Both the position numbers and the translations under genes were made by a program. The notes beneath the pieces are model-generated. The model was not told the DNA's origin. It searched no databases and saw only the letters and a program-made list of their open reading frames with translations. From contig AODO01000013.1 in the NCBI GenBank assembly GCA_000341795.1, positions 51,668-115,667 of the forward strand: DNA of 64,000 nucleotides. The letters run 5' to 3'. Each line of letters starts with the position of its first letter. The first letter of the stretch is position 1. Source of the stretch: Rhodococcus triatomae BKS 15-14. GTDB taxonomy: Bacteria; Actinomycetota; Actinomycetes; Mycobacteriales; Mycobacteriaceae. This document shows positions 51,517 to 60,869 of the stretch, piece by piece.

Positions 51517-53046
51517 ATGTCGACCACCCTCAACCATCGCGCACAGCCGACACACGCCCCCACGGTGGGCGCGCGCGGCTGGATCGCACTGGCAGTGCTC
51601 ATGCTGCCCGTGCTGCTCGTGTCGGTCGACAACACCGTCCTCGCCTTCGCGCTCCCGTCGATCTCGTCGTCCATGGGCCCGACCGGAGCCCAGCAGTTGT
51701 GGATCGTCGACATCTATCCGCTGGTCCTCGCAGGCCTGCTCGTGTCCATGGGCAGCGCCGGTGACCGCTTCGGTCGCCGCAGACTGCTGCTGATCGGCGC
51801 GACGGGTTTCGCCGCCGTCTCCGTGCTCGCCGCGTACGCGCCCACACCCGAGGCGCTCATCGCCGCCCGTGCCGCGCTCGGCTTCTTCGGTGCCATGCTC
51901 ATGCCGTCGACGTTGTCGCTGATCCGCAACATCTTCCTGAACCCGAACCAGCGCCGGCTCGCCATCGCGATCTGGGCATCCTGTTTCGCGGCAGGCGGCG
52001 CTCTCGGCCCGATCGTCGGCGGATTCCTGCTCGAGCACTTCTGGTGGGGATCGGTGTTCCTGCTCGCCGTGGTCGCCCTGATCCCGCTGCTGATCCTCGC
52101 GCCGATCTTCGTCCCCGAGTCGAAGGACCCGAACCCGGGACCGGTCGACCCGACCAGCATCGTGCTGTCACTGATCGCGCTCGCCCCGATCGTGTACGCG
52201 GTCAAGAACCTCGCACACGGCGGACCGACCGGGCAGACCCTGATCCCCGCGGTCGTCGGCGTCACCGCGTCGATCCTGTTCGTCCGTCGTCAGCTGACCC
52301 GCTCGACCCCGATGCTCGACGTGCGCCTGTTCCGGGTGCCGACGTTCTCGGGCGCCGTCGCGGTGAACCTGCTCAGCGTGTTCTCCCTCGTCGGCTTCCT
52401 GTTCTTCGTCTCGCAGCACCTGCAGCTGGTGGTCGGGCAGAGCCCCATGGAGGCCGGAATCTCACTGCTTCCCGGTCTGGCCGTCATGGTCGTCGCGGGT
52501 CTCGCCGTGGTCCCCCTGGTCCGCAGCGTGCAGCCGAGGACCGTCGTCGTGGTCGCCCTGCTGGTGTCGTCCCTCGGATACCTGACCGTGCTCGCCTTCG
52601 CGTCGCCGACCGCGACCGCGCCCGTCATCGTCGCCTTCGCGTTGCTCGGTGCGGGCATCGGCGCAGCCGAGACGATCTCGAACGACCTCATCGTGTCGGG
52701 TGTCGCACCCGAGAAGGCCGGCGCCGCCTCGGCGGTCTCCGAGACCGCGTACGAACTCGGCGCCGTGCTCGGCACCGCCGTGCTCGGCTCGATCCTCATG
52801 GCGTCGTACCGGGCGCACCTGACGGTGCCCGCCGGCGTCGACGCCGGCTCGGCAGCCCAGGCGGGGGAGACCCTCGGTGGCGCACACCACGTCGCGGCGG
52901 ACCTCCCCGCCGCGGAGGGCGCAGCGCTGCTCGACTCGGCGCACGCCGCGTTCGACGCCGGTGTGGTCGTCACCTCGGGCATCGGCGCAGTGCTCATGGT
53001 CGTCGCGGCCGGAGTCGCGTTCGCCACGCTGCGCCGTCGGTCCTGA
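51517..53046 (+). CDS. DHA2-type MFS multidrug exporter (LfrA/SmvA-like)
   Basis: A 509-residue proton antiporter with 14 predicted membrane segments: TM1 with LLVSVDNTVLAFALPSI, motif A GSAGDRFGRRRLLLIG, and motif C-like AAGGALGPIVGGFLLE. It resembles LfrA/SmvA quaternary-ammonium and dye exporters. It is divergent from the TetR gene at 50848-51396 and probably repressed through the 28-bp palindrome. Confidence 0.92.
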   Translation: MSTTLNHRAQPTHAPTVGARGWIALAVLMLPVLLVSVDNTVLAFALPSISSSMGPTGAQQLWIVDIYPLVLAGLLVSMGSAGDRFGRRRLLLIGATGFAAVSVLAAYAPTPEALIAARAALGFFGAMLMPSTLSLIRNIFLNPNQRRLAIAIWASCFAAGGALGPIVGGFLLEHFWWGSVFLLAVVALIPLLILAPIFVPESKDPNPGPVDPTSIVLSLIALAPIVYAVKNLAHGGPTGQTLIPAVVGVTASILFVRRQLTRSTPMLDVRLFRVPTFSGAVAVNLLSVFSLVGFLFFVSQHLQLVVGQSPMEAGISLLPGLAVMVVAGLAVVPLVRSVQPRTVVVVALLVSSLGYLTVLAFASPTATAPVIVAFALLGAGIGAAETISNDLIVSGVAPEKAGAASAVSETAYELGAVLGTAVLGSILMASYRAHLTVPAGVDAGSAAQAGETLGGAHHVAADLPAAEGAALLDSAHAAFDAGVVVTSGIGAVLMVVAAGVAFATLRRRS

Positions 53047-53083
53047 CCCGCGCGGCGCGCCCTGCGGGCACCCCCAACCGAAG

Positions 53084-53101
53084 ATCAGGGTGGTCCCTGA
53101 T
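53084..53101. promoter_or_regulatory. Inverted repeat upstream of ABC exporter operon
   Basis: ATCAGGG-TGGT-CCCTGAT, perfect 7-bp arms, 82 bp before the ATPase gene. It is probably an operator of a response regulator or repressor encoded elsewhere. Confidence 0.55.
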
Positions 53102-53182
53102 GGCGGGTGTCGGCGCCGCCGGGAAGTATGGACGCGTCGGATCGACCGGTCCGGCGACCCCTGAACCTCAGGAAGGCCGTCC

Positions 53183-53959
53183 ATGAGCGCGCACGCCGCA
53201 CCCGATCCGACATCCGCGGAGGTCGCCGCCCGAGCGGTGAACCTGACCAAGACGTACGGCTCCGGAGAGACGACCGTGACCGCGCTCGGCGGCGTCACCG
53301 CCGACTTCGCCCGCGGAGAGTTCACCGCGATCATGGGTCCGTCCGGGTCCGGCAAGAGCACACTCATGCACTGCCTCGCCGGCCTGGACGCGGCAACCTC
53401 GGGATCCGTGCTGATCGGCGACACCGATCTGACCGAACTGTCGGACAAGCAGATGACCGCGCTGCGCCGCGACCGCATCGGTTTCGTCTTCCAGGCGTTC
53501 AACCTCGTCCCGACACTGACGGCGCTGGAGAACATCACCCTCCCGTTGGACATCGCCGGCCGCAAGGTCGACCAGGCGTGGCTCGACTCCGTGCTCACCC
53601 GCCTCGGACTGACCGACCGGCTCACCCACCGCCCGAGCGAACTGTCCGGCGGCCAGCAGCAGCGAGTCGCGTGCGCGCGTGCACTGGCGGGGCAGCCGGA
53701 GATCATCTTCGGCGACGAGCCGACCGGCAACCTCGATTCGCATTCGTCGGGTGAGGTGCTGTCCATCCTGCGGGCCGCGGTCGACGAGTTCCGCCAGACG
53801 GTCGTCATCGTCACCCACGACCCGCGCGCAGCGAGCTACGCCGACCGGGTCGTGTTCCTCGCCGACGGACAGATCGTCGACGAACTGCGCGAACCGACGG
53901 CCGACACCGTTCTCGACCGGATGAAGGGTCTCGACACCCGCGTGCAGGTTCGGGGCTGA
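53183..53959 (+). CDS. ABC exporter ATPase, MacB/LolD type
   Basis: A 258-residue ABC ATPase with Walker A GPSGSGKST (about 51-59), FVFQAFNLVPTLTALENI, signature LSGGQQQRVACARAL and Walker B EIIFGDEPTGNLDS, the MacB/LolD/FtsE form. It works with the FtsX-like permease 2 nt downstream in lipoprotein or drug/peptide export or envelope stress. ATG 53183 follows AGGAAGG. Confidence 0.92.
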   Translation: MSAHAAPDPTSAEVAARAVNLTKTYGSGETTVTALGGVTADFARGEFTAIMGPSGSGKSTLMHCLAGLDAATSGSVLIGDTDLTELSDKQMTALRRDRIGFVFQAFNLVPTLTALENITLPLDIAGRKVDQAWLDSVLTRLGLTDRLTHRPSELSGGQQQRVACARALAGQPEIIFGDEPTGNLDSHSSGEVLSILRAAVDEFRQTVVIVTHDPRAASYADRVVFLADGQIVDELREPTADTVLDRMKGLDTRVQVRG

Positions 53960-53961
53960 CC

Positions 53962-56496
53962 GTGGCGACAGTGGTCAAGAACCCGATGCGCAAGGTCTCG
54001 TTGCGCAATCTCGCCGCACACAAGGTGCGGCTCGCCCTGACGGTGCTCTCGGTGGTGCTCGGCACCGCCTTCGTCACCGGATCGTTCGTGTTCACCGACA
54101 CCCTCCAGCGCACCTTCGACGGGCTGTTCGAGGACGCGGCGAAGGGCGTGGACGTCCGGGTGTCCGCCCAGGAACAGGGATCGAGCGGAGTCCCGCTCGG
54201 TGACGCCACGACCGTCGCCGAGCTGCCCGGCGTGCGTTCGGTGGTGCCGTCCGTCGAGGGACAACTCGTTCTCCTCGGCGCCGACAAGACGCCGGTGCAG
54301 ACCGGCGGCGCGCCCAGCGTGGGCTCGACGTACATCCCGCCGGAGCAGGCGCTCGGTGAGCCGGAGACCTTCGTCGCGGGGGCACCGCCGTCCGGTCCCG
54401 GACAGATCGCGCTGAACGAGGGCGGTGCCGAACGCGCCGGCCTGTCGGTCGGAGACACCACCCAGGTGCTGGTCCCCGCGCACGGCGTCCTCTCCGTCAC
54501 CGTCACCGGAATCTACGACGTGCCGACGGACACCGGCGGATTCGTCGGCGCCCTCTTCGATGCCGGCCAGGCCACGGAGCTGTTCACCGACGGTGAGCAC
54601 GTGAACTACGTCGACGTCGCCGGCGACGGCAGCCGCACCCCGGAGCAGTTGCGCGACGAGATCGCCACCGCGCTGCCCGATGTGAAGGTGCAGACCGGCG
54701 ACGAGGTCCGCGAGGACGTGAAGGCGGAGGTCACCTCCGCGCTCAAGTTCATGAACTACTTCCTGCTCGCGTTCGGCGCGATCGCGCTGCTGGTCGGCAC
54801 GTTCATCATCTACAACACGTTCTCGATGATCGTCGCGCAGCGGCTCAAGGAACTCGCCCTGCTCCGCGCGGTCGGCGCCAGCCGCGGGCAGGTCGGCCGC
54901 TCGGTGGTCACCGAGGCTCTCGTGGTCGGTGTCATCGGCAGCGTGATCGGCATCGCCGCCGGAGTCGGGCTGGCGTACGGTCTGCGGGTCGTGCTCAACG
55001 CCGCCGATGTCGGACTGCCCTCGGGGCCGCTGCAGCTCGAGCCGCGCACGGTGATCGTCTCGGTGCTCATCGGTGTGCTGGTCACCGTCGTCAGCGCGTA
55101 CGCGCCTGCCCAACGAGCGGCGAAGGTTCCGCCCGTCGCCGCGATGCGGGAGGAGTCGTCCTCCACGGGAGACTCGCTCCGCGTCCGCACCCTGGTCGGC
55201 GCGGTGTTCGGTGTCATCGGTCTCGTGCTGTTGGTGATCGGATCGCAGGGCACCGGTGGCAGCGCCGCGGCCACCGTCGGTGCCGGAGCCGCGACACTGA
55301 TCCTCGCGGTCCTGCTCGGTTCCCCTGCGTTGTCGCGTCCGGTGGTCGGCGCGCTCGGGGCGGTGTTCACCCGTCCGTTCGGCGCCGTCGGCCGGCTCGC
55401 GCGGACCAACGCCGTGCGCAACCCGCGGCGCACCGCCGCGACCGCCTTCGCGCTCACCCTCGGCCTGATGCTGGTCACCGTCATCGGCGTGTTCGGGTCC
55501 TCCGCCAAGGCGAGCATCGACGAGCTCGTCGACAGCGGGGTGTCCGCCGACTACATCCTCACCGGCCCGCCGCAGATCGGCGTCCCCGTCGGCGTCGCCG
55601 ACACCGCGGCGCAGGTCCCCGGCGTCCAGGAAGCGGTGGCACTGCATCCGCTGCCCGTGACCATCGACGACGAGGATTCGTTCGGCACCGGCATCGGCGG
55701 ACAGCTCGACGGCGTCATCGACTACGAGCTGAGTGCGGGCAGTGCGGCTCTCGACGGCAACGTGATCGTCGTGTCCGAGTCGTTCGCGGCCGAGAAGGGG
55801 CTGATCCTCGGCTCATCCGTGACGATGACGAACAAGGACGGCGTGGCGGTCACCGCGCCCGTCACCGGAATCCTCGTCGACAACCAGCTCCTCGGCCAGT
55901 GGTTCACGTCCGAGTCGGTGTACGAGCAGCTGGTCCCCAGTGTGATGCGGGCCGACCTGGCGGTCCTGGTGAAGGCGACCCCCGGCACCGACATCACCGG
56001 GCTCCGAGGGGAGCTGGAGAAGGCGAGCGACCCGTTCCTCGTCGTCCAGGTCAAGGACAAGGACGAGTTCAAGGGTGAGCAGGCGCAGCAGATCAACACG
56101 CTGCTGGCCGTCCTCTACGGCCTGCTGGCCCTCGCCGTGGTGATCGCGATCCTCGGCATCGTCAACACCCTCGCGCTGTCGGTGGTCGAACGTCGCAGGG
56201 AGATCGGCATGCTGCGGGCCGTCGGCATGCAGCGACCCCAGGTTCGACGCATCATCTACCTCGAGTCGGTGCTGATCGCGGTGTTCGGTGCCGCAGTGGG
56301 CGTCATCCTCGGACTCGCGTTCGGATGGGGCTTCGTCCGGACCCTGGCCGACGAGGGCCTCGGCACCCTCGCGGTGCCGTGGGGGCAGGTTGTCGCGATG
56401 CTCCTCGGATCCGCCGTCGTCGGAGTCCTCGCGGCGATGTGGCCGGCGATTCGCGCCGCGCGCACCAAGCCGCTGGAAGCGATTGCGGGCGTATAG
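53962..56496 (+). CDS. ABC exporter permease with two FtsX domains
   Basis: An 844-residue permease of the actinobacterial fused MacB type. The N-terminal membrane segment and extracytoplasmic MacB_PCD domain (20-250) are followed by an FtsX domain (about 255-390). A second half repeats this: segment near 485-505, soluble domain 510-700 and FtsX at 710-835. The ELALLRAVGASRGQV and EIGMLRAVGMQRPQV sequences are the paired FtsX signatures. GTG 53962 is 2 nt after the ATPase stop. The substrate is unknown. Confidence 0.92.
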   Translation: MATVVKNPMRKVSLRNLAAHKVRLALTVLSVVLGTAFVTGSFVFTDTLQRTFDGLFEDAAKGVDVRVSAQEQGSSGVPLGDATTVAELPGVRSVVPSVEGQLVLLGADKTPVQTGGAPSVGSTYIPPEQALGEPETFVAGAPPSGPGQIALNEGGAERAGLSVGDTTQVLVPAHGVLSVTVTGIYDVPTDTGGFVGALFDAGQATELFTDGEHVNYVDVAGDGSRTPEQLRDEIATALPDVKVQTGDEVREDVKAEVTSALKFMNYFLLAFGAIALLVGTFIIYNTFSMIVAQRLKELALLRAVGASRGQVGRSVVTEALVVGVIGSVIGIAAGVGLAYGLRVVLNAADVGLPSGPLQLEPRTVIVSVLIGVLVTVVSAYAPAQRAAKVPPVAAMREESSSTGDSLRVRTLVGAVFGVIGLVLLVIGSQGTGGSAAATVGAGAATLILAVLLGSPALSRPVVGALGAVFTRPFGAVGRLARTNAVRNPRRTAATAFALTLGLMLVTVIGVFGSSAKASIDELVDSGVSADYILTGPPQIGVPVGVADTAAQVPGVQEAVALHPLPVTIDDEDSFGTGIGGQLDGVIDYELSAGSAALDGNVIVVSESFAAEKGLILGSSVTMTNKDGVAVTAPVTGILVDNQLLGQWFTSESVYEQLVPSVMRADLAVLVKATPGTDITGLRGELEKASDPFLVVQVKDKDEFKGEQAQQINTLLAVLYGLLALAVVIAILGIVNTLALSVVERRREIGMLRAVGMQRPQVRRIIYLESVLIAVFGAAVGVILGLAFGWGFVRTLADEGLGTLAVPWGQVVAMLLGSAVVGVLAAMWPAIRAARTKPLEAIAGV

Positions 56497-56507
56497 GTTC
56501 GGACACG

Positions 56508-56544
56508 ACCGGGGCCGGTGGACGAGTCGTCCACCGGCCCCGGT
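56508..56544. terminator. Rho-independent terminator
   Basis: 16-bp perfect stem starting ACCGGGGCCGGTGGAC with a 5-nt loop, followed on the plus strand by TTCTTGTCC. It serves the ABC permease operon and probably the convergent GNAT gene. Confidence 0.8.
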
Positions 56545-56552
56545 TTCTTGTC

Positions 56553-57233
56553 CTATCGGCGGAGCCGAGCCGCGAGGCGTTCGCTCACCCGGGGCCAGTC
56601 CTCCGCGATGATCGAGAACATGACCGAGTCGCGGACACTGCCGTCCGCGCGGCGGAAGTGCCGCCGCAGAGTCCCCTCGTACTGCGCTCCGAGCCGGGCG
56701 ATGGCCTGTTGTGAGCGGTGGTTCCGGGTGTCGGTCTTGAGCTGGACCCGGCCGGCGCGCAGGACGTCGAAGGCGTGGGCGAGCAGCAGCCGTTTGGACT
56801 CCGGATTCACCGCGCTCGCCCACACCCGCGGGGTGAAGGTGGTGGCCCCGATCTCGAGACTCGCGTCGTGGACGCTCACGCCGAGGAACGACGTCATGCC
56901 GACGATCGATCCGGCGGGCACACCGCCGACGTCGCGTCGCAGGCGCACCGTCCACGGGTGCCAGTCCGGCGCCGCCGACCAGTCCCGGAGCAGCTGTGCG
57001 AGCTCCTCCGGACCCGCCGGCCGGCCCGGAATGTGCGACCACACGACGTCGTGGTCGATCGCGGCGAACAGCTCCGCCGCGTCCGCATCCGGATCGGAGG
57101 TCGTCAGGTGCACGACCTCGCCCACGAGTTCGACCCGGTCCTCGATCGGCCACGACAGCTCCGGCCACGGCGCGTCGACGGGGCGCGGATCCGCCACTGG
57201 CTCAAAACGATCCGGGTCTTCGATGTCGTTCAC
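56553..57233 (-). CDS. GNAT acetyltransferase, RimJ/RimL-like
   Basis: A 226-residue GNAT of the Acetyltransf_3 type: N-terminal DRVELVGEVVHLT, central ASLEIGATTFTPRVWASAVN, then ESKRLLLAHAFDVL and the terminal NHRSQQAIARLGAQYEGTLR ending in an R-H-F-R-R-A-D-G-like loop. Such enzymes acetylate protein N termini, antibiotics or small amines. Start GTG 57233 has TACAGT (57241-57246) 7 nt upstream. Confidence 0.85.
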   Translation of the reverse strand: MNDIEDPDRFEPVADPRPVDAPWPELSWPIEDRVELVGEVVHLTTSDPDADAAELFAAIDHDVVWSHIPGRPAGPEELAQLLRDWSAAPDWHPWTVRLRRDVGGVPAGSIVGMTSFLGVSVHDASLEIGATTFTPRVWASAVNPESKRLLLAHAFDVLRAGRVQLKTDTRNHRSQQAIARLGAQYEGTLRRHFRRADGSVRDSVMFSIIAEDWPRVSERLAARLRR

Positions 57234-57275
57234 GGACGTGACTGTACAGCCGGGAACGGCGCTCTCCGGGAGGGA

Positions 57276-58061
57276 TCAGCGCTGGACGTCGACGAACACC
57301 CTCGCCGGGTCGGTCGCGGACGACACCGTCACGGGCACCGCCGCGGACTCGAGGCCGACGAAGGATTGTGTGACGCCCTCGAACACCGTCGCCATCCGCA
57401 CCTGCGTCACCGCACCGGAGCCCGCCAGTGGATTCGGCCCCGCGTAGGGCGTGACACCCGTCTCGAAGGGGAGCCGTGTGCCCGTCAGCGCCACCTCGAG
57501 GATCGACGAACCGGGCACGTCGAACACGTCACCGCTCCCGTCCTGGACCGCGGTGTCCACGTAGCGGACACGCCATCCGGGTGTGCCGGAGCCGGCGAAC
57601 ACGTAGACGACACGGTCGAATCCACCGTTCCGTTCGACGAACACGTCGGTGACGGTGAGCGACGCGCCGGGCGACGCCTCGGCCACGGGGTTCGCGATGA
57701 CCGGGAGTCCGAACAGGCCGAGTGGAAGCGAGGGGAACCCGGGACTCGGCGTCGCTCTCGACGTCGTCGTCACGGCTGTCACGGTCGGCGTGGCCCGAGA
57801 CGTCGACGGCTGCTCGGTGGTGGTCGGTTCGGTGGTGGTGGGTTCGGCACTCGTCGGGTCGGGATCGGGTGACCCCGTGTCGGTGGGCGGGGCGTCCGGA
57901 TCGTCGGTGGGCTCGGTCTCCGGCACCTCCGGCTCGGATTCCGAGGCCGCGGTCGCTGTCGCCGAATCGGCGACGGCACCGTCGATACCGCACCCGACGG
58001 GAACGAGAAGCACCGCGGTTGCAGAGATCGCCGTCCACAGACGGATCGTGCGACCGTCCAT
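57276..58061 (-). CDS. AMIN-like domain lipoprotein
   Basis: A 261-residue exported protein: signal peptide with lipobox VPVGCG (Cys about 24), a long Thr/Pro/Glu-rich linker (30-110), and a C-terminal beta-rich domain (130-261) with FDRVVYVFAGSGTPGWRVRYV, typical of the actinobacterial AMIN-like domain. It is probably anchored in the membrane with the domain reaching into the envelope. Function unknown. -10-like TACCCT (58068-58073) is 6 nt before the ATG. Confidence 0.75.
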   Translation of the reverse strand: MDGRTIRLWTAISATAVLLVPVGCGIDGAVADSATATAASESEPEVPETEPTDDPDAPPTDTGSPDPDPTSAEPTTTEPTTTEQPSTSRATPTVTAVTTTSRATPSPGFPSLPLGLFGLPVIANPVAEASPGASLTVTDVFVERNGGFDRVVYVFAGSGTPGWRVRYVDTAVQDGSGDVFDVPGSSILEVALTGTRLPFETGVTPYAGPNPLAGSGAVTQVRMATVFEGVTQSFVGLESAAVPVTVSSATDPARVFVDVQR

Positions 58062-58121
58062 TTTTCCAGGGTAAACCTCACGGAACGGTCAGGCCACAGG
58101 CAATCGCGGCGGCACCGCGGG

Positions 58122-59723
58122 TCAGCGCACCACCAGATCGTGGTCGGTGGCGCTGAGCGTGATCGGAGCGATGGTCTTGCCGCGCATCCAGTCGCGCACG
58201 AACGCGTCCACGGCGGGACCGCTCGGGACGTCCGCGGAGAGCTCGATCGCCCCGACCAGATGCCTCGGGTTGCCGTCGAGGCCCGGTGCGCGAGGCGTCA
58301 TCCGCAGGCCGTCCGCGGTGTGGAGCAGTACCGCGATCCGTGTGCCGTCGGGCGCGACGACGGTTGCATCGCGGGTGGTGGCCGCCGGGTCGAACGCGGT
58401 GACCTCCAGCCGGTACCCGGACGGCGCCGCGTGCGAGCCGGCGGCCTCGAGCATGCGCGGATCGACGACCGTGTAGGGAAAACCGATGTCGATGAGCAGT
58501 TGACCGTCGACGAGCGTGTCGCGTGCCGGCAGCGACGCGGTCAAATTCCACGGCACGGGCGGCGCCAGGGTGTCGTGGGACCGGTCCTGTGGGGTGTTCG
58601 CGATCGGCGACCCGAGGATCGGGGCTCCGGTCGACGTGAATTCCCACGCGGGAGAGTCGAGTTGCTTGTGCCAGTACCCCGAGTCGCCGCCGCTCCTGCC
58701 TTCGACGCGCAGCTCGCGGCGCCCCGGACCCGGGCCGGTGGAGTGGACGCTGATCGCCGACGTGATCTCGCCGGGCACCTTCGGCTGGTGCACCCAGTTC
58801 GGTGCGGGCAGCTGGATCGCGGCCGTACTCCGGTCCAGGGTCTCCACCACCAGGTTCGGCGCCGTCGGCTTGTCCGTCTGGGCGTCCCACGAGTAGCGGA
58901 AGAAGATCGAGTCCGAGCCGGAGGAGTCGAAATCGAAGGTTCGCGTGTACATGTCGCCGAACCGGTTCGTCACGAACGTCGTCGAGCCCGCCGCGGACAG
59001 CGCGACGGACTGGAATCGTCCGCCGAGCGGCCCACCGATCTCGTAGCTGTCGTCGTTCGGGAGCCACGGATCGGCGTAGGTGATCCGGCTGCCGTCGCCG
59101 GTGAGCGCGGGCAGCATCGTCATCTTGCCGAACCCCACGTAGTGGATGCGGCCGGCGATGTCGGTGTACGTCTGGTTGTCCCACGGGGACGAGACACTGA
59201 GCGCCCATCCGTTCGGGCGGTCACCGGGAAGCTGTCGACCCGGTCCGGTCCACAACGGCGCTCCCCACGCCGAGGTCCAGTTCCACGTGAGTGGATCCTG
59301 CGACGCGTTGTCCATCGTGTAGATCCAGCCCGAACCGTCGACCGCGATCAGTTCGTCGTCGTCCAGGGAGATGCCCACCAACTGCCCACGGAGGCACTCG
59401 GGCATCGGCACGTACCGCCACGATTCGGACGTTCCGCGGGGTCGGGTCAGCAGGTCGTGGCCGACCAGCGCGAAGTCCCAGAAACGGTTGAACTGAGTTG
59501 TCTCCGTGCGAATGTCGACGTTCGTCGGAGCCGCGGCGCCGAGGTGCTCCGGGAGGTTCGTCAGGCCGAGCCGCCCGCCGCCGGACGGGACACCGGGCGG
59601 CAGTTGCGCGGTCCCGAACGGGACGCACCCGGCCGGGGCCGACGATGCGACGGCCGTGGCGGGCTGAGGAAGGGACAACGCTGCCAGGAGGGCGGCCGCC
59701 GCGGCCAGGTGTGATCGGCGCAC
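58122..59723 (-). CDS. Secreted protein of unknown function
   Basis: A 533-residue protein with a cleavable signal peptide (HLAAAAALLAALSLPQPATA). The mature region is rich in Trp, Gly and Asp and has repeated short strands (ISLDDDELIAVDGSGWIYTMD, GRIHYVGFGKMTMLP, NRFGDMYTRTFDF), suggesting a beta-propeller or related all-beta fold over residues 70-300, then a second beta domain. I do not recognise the family. The GTG at 59723 is chosen because CATACT (59730-59735) is 6 nt upstream; GTG 59729 is also possible. Confidence 0.7.
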   Translation of the reverse strand: MRRSHLAAAAALLAALSLPQPATAVASSAPAGCVPFGTAQLPPGVPSGGGRLGLTNLPEHLGAAAPTNVDIRTETTQFNRFWDFALVGHDLLTRPRGTSESWRYVPMPECLRGQLVGISLDDDELIAVDGSGWIYTMDNASQDPLTWNWTSAWGAPLWTGPGRQLPGDRPNGWALSVSSPWDNQTYTDIAGRIHYVGFGKMTMLPALTGDGSRITYADPWLPNDDSYEIGGPLGGRFQSVALSAAGSTTFVTNRFGDMYTRTFDFDSSGSDSIFFRYSWDAQTDKPTAPNLVVETLDRSTAAIQLPAPNWVHQPKVPGEITSAISVHSTGPGPGRRELRVEGRSGGDSGYWHKQLDSPAWEFTSTGAPILGSPIANTPQDRSHDTLAPPVPWNLTASLPARDTLVDGQLLIDIGFPYTVVDPRMLEAAGSHAAPSGYRLEVTAFDPAATTRDATVVAPDGTRIAVLLHTADGLRMTPRAPGLDGNPRHLVGAIELSADVPSGPAVDAFVRDWMRGKTIAPITLSATDHDLVVR

Positions 59724-59782
59724 CGTCACAGTATGACCCGATGCGCCGCGGGTGCGGCCGCACACGCGCCGCGTCCGGAGGA

Positions 59783-60361
59783 TCAGGATTCGACCGGTGC
59801 CCGCTCCACCACGCCGTAACCGTTGACGGTGCGCAGGCTCCACCGGGTGCCGTCGTGGTGGAAAGTGGTGATGCCCGCGTTCGGGATCCGCGGTGCCCAC
59901 AGGCCGCTGACGGCGCCGATCACCGACCGGATCAGCCCGCCGTGGCTGACCGCGACGACCGCGGCGCCGGGATGTCGGCGTGCGATGTCGTCGAGAACGC
60001 CGAGCCCGCGACGGGTCATCGCGGTTCGCGACTCCATCCCCGGGTAGCGGCCGTCCGGCCAGCGGTCCCAGAGATCCTCGTCGGTTGCCCCCTCGGCCTC
60101 CCCGAAGTGCCGCTCGACGAGTCCCGGATACGTCGCCGACCGGGTCAGGCCGATGCGGCCACCGATGATGTCCGCGGTTTCCGTGGCCCGCGACAGAGGC
60201 GAGCTGACCAGCAGATCCCACGTGTTGCCGACGAGGAGTTCGGCGGCGCCGGCGGCCTGGGTGCGGCCGGTGTCGTTGAGCGGAATGTCGGACGAGCCCT
60301 GTAGCCGTCGTTCCGCGTTCCACTCGGTCTCGCCGTGCCGGATCAGCGCCAGAAAAGTCAT
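59783..60361 (-). CDS. Histidine phosphatase (phosphoglycerate mutase-like)
   Basis: A 192-residue histidine phosphatase. Catalytic RHGE (residues 8-11, His9), LNDTGRTQA, the SSPLSRATETA arginine and the second catalytic VSHGGLIRS (about 151) are present. The small size fits a broad-specificity phosphatase (for example acid phosphatase or CobC-like) rather than a glycolytic mutase. TAACCT (60371-60376) lies 9 nt before the ATG. Confidence 0.88.
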   Translation of the reverse strand: MTFLALIRHGETEWNAERRLQGSSDIPLNDTGRTQAAGAAELLVGNTWDLLVSSPLSRATETADIIGGRIGLTRSATYPGLVERHFGEAEGATDEDLWDRWPDGRYPGMESRTAMTRRGLGVLDDIARRHPGAAVVAVSHGGLIRSVIGAVSGLWAPRIPNAGITTFHHDGTRWSLRTVNGYGVVERAPVES

Positions 60362-60442
60362 GGTCGCCGCAGGTTAGCACCTGGACACCGCCCCGGGTGC
60401 CGGCGCAGACTGCACTGATCCGACGCGAGGAGATGGTGCGCG

Positions 60443-60742
60443 GTGACCGATCCCGGCCCACCGACGACCGACGCACGCTCACGCCCACGGCGCAGCACCC
60501 GTCCCCCCGCCGGCCGGCTCGCCGACGGGTTCACCGCCCGGCGACTGCAACTCGGTCTCACCCAGACCCGGCTCGCATCGATGGCAGGCGTGTCCAGGTC
60601 GAGTGTGCAGGCCATCGAATCGGGGCGAACGACGGTGCAACTGGACGTGCTCGACGCCGTCGCCGACGTGCTGGGGTGCGACATGGTTCTGGCTGCGCGA
60701 GCCGGGCGCAGAATCCCCGCTCCGGCGGCATCCGACGACTGA
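60443..60742 (+). CDS. Small XRE-family HTH protein
   Basis: A 99-residue protein with a basic, Pro-rich N terminus and a Cro/CI HTH (about residues 30-83): TARRLQLGLTQTRLASMAGV and SRSSVQAIESGRTTVQLDVL. It resembles HipB-like antitoxins, but no toxin gene follows. GAGGAG lies about 11 nt before the GTG start. Confidence 0.75.
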   Translation: MTDPGPPTTDARSRPRRSTRPPAGRLADGFTARRLQLGLTQTRLASMAGVSRSSVQAIESGRTTVQLDVLDAVADVLGCDMVLAARAGRRIPAPAASDD

Positions 60743-60869
60743 ACGACGGGCGGATTCGGCGTGCCACGCTGTCGTGTTGTTTGTCGTGCCGGAACAGCCG
60801 TTCGTGAGCTATCCCGGTGGGAGGGAAGGTCGTCGCGCGGACGGTGCCGCATCCGTGATGCTGACCGGC

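Noticed and set aside
60443..60742. HipB-like antitoxin of a toxin-antitoxin pair
   Set aside because: No HipA-like or other toxin gene lies next to it; the following gene is SnoaL-like.
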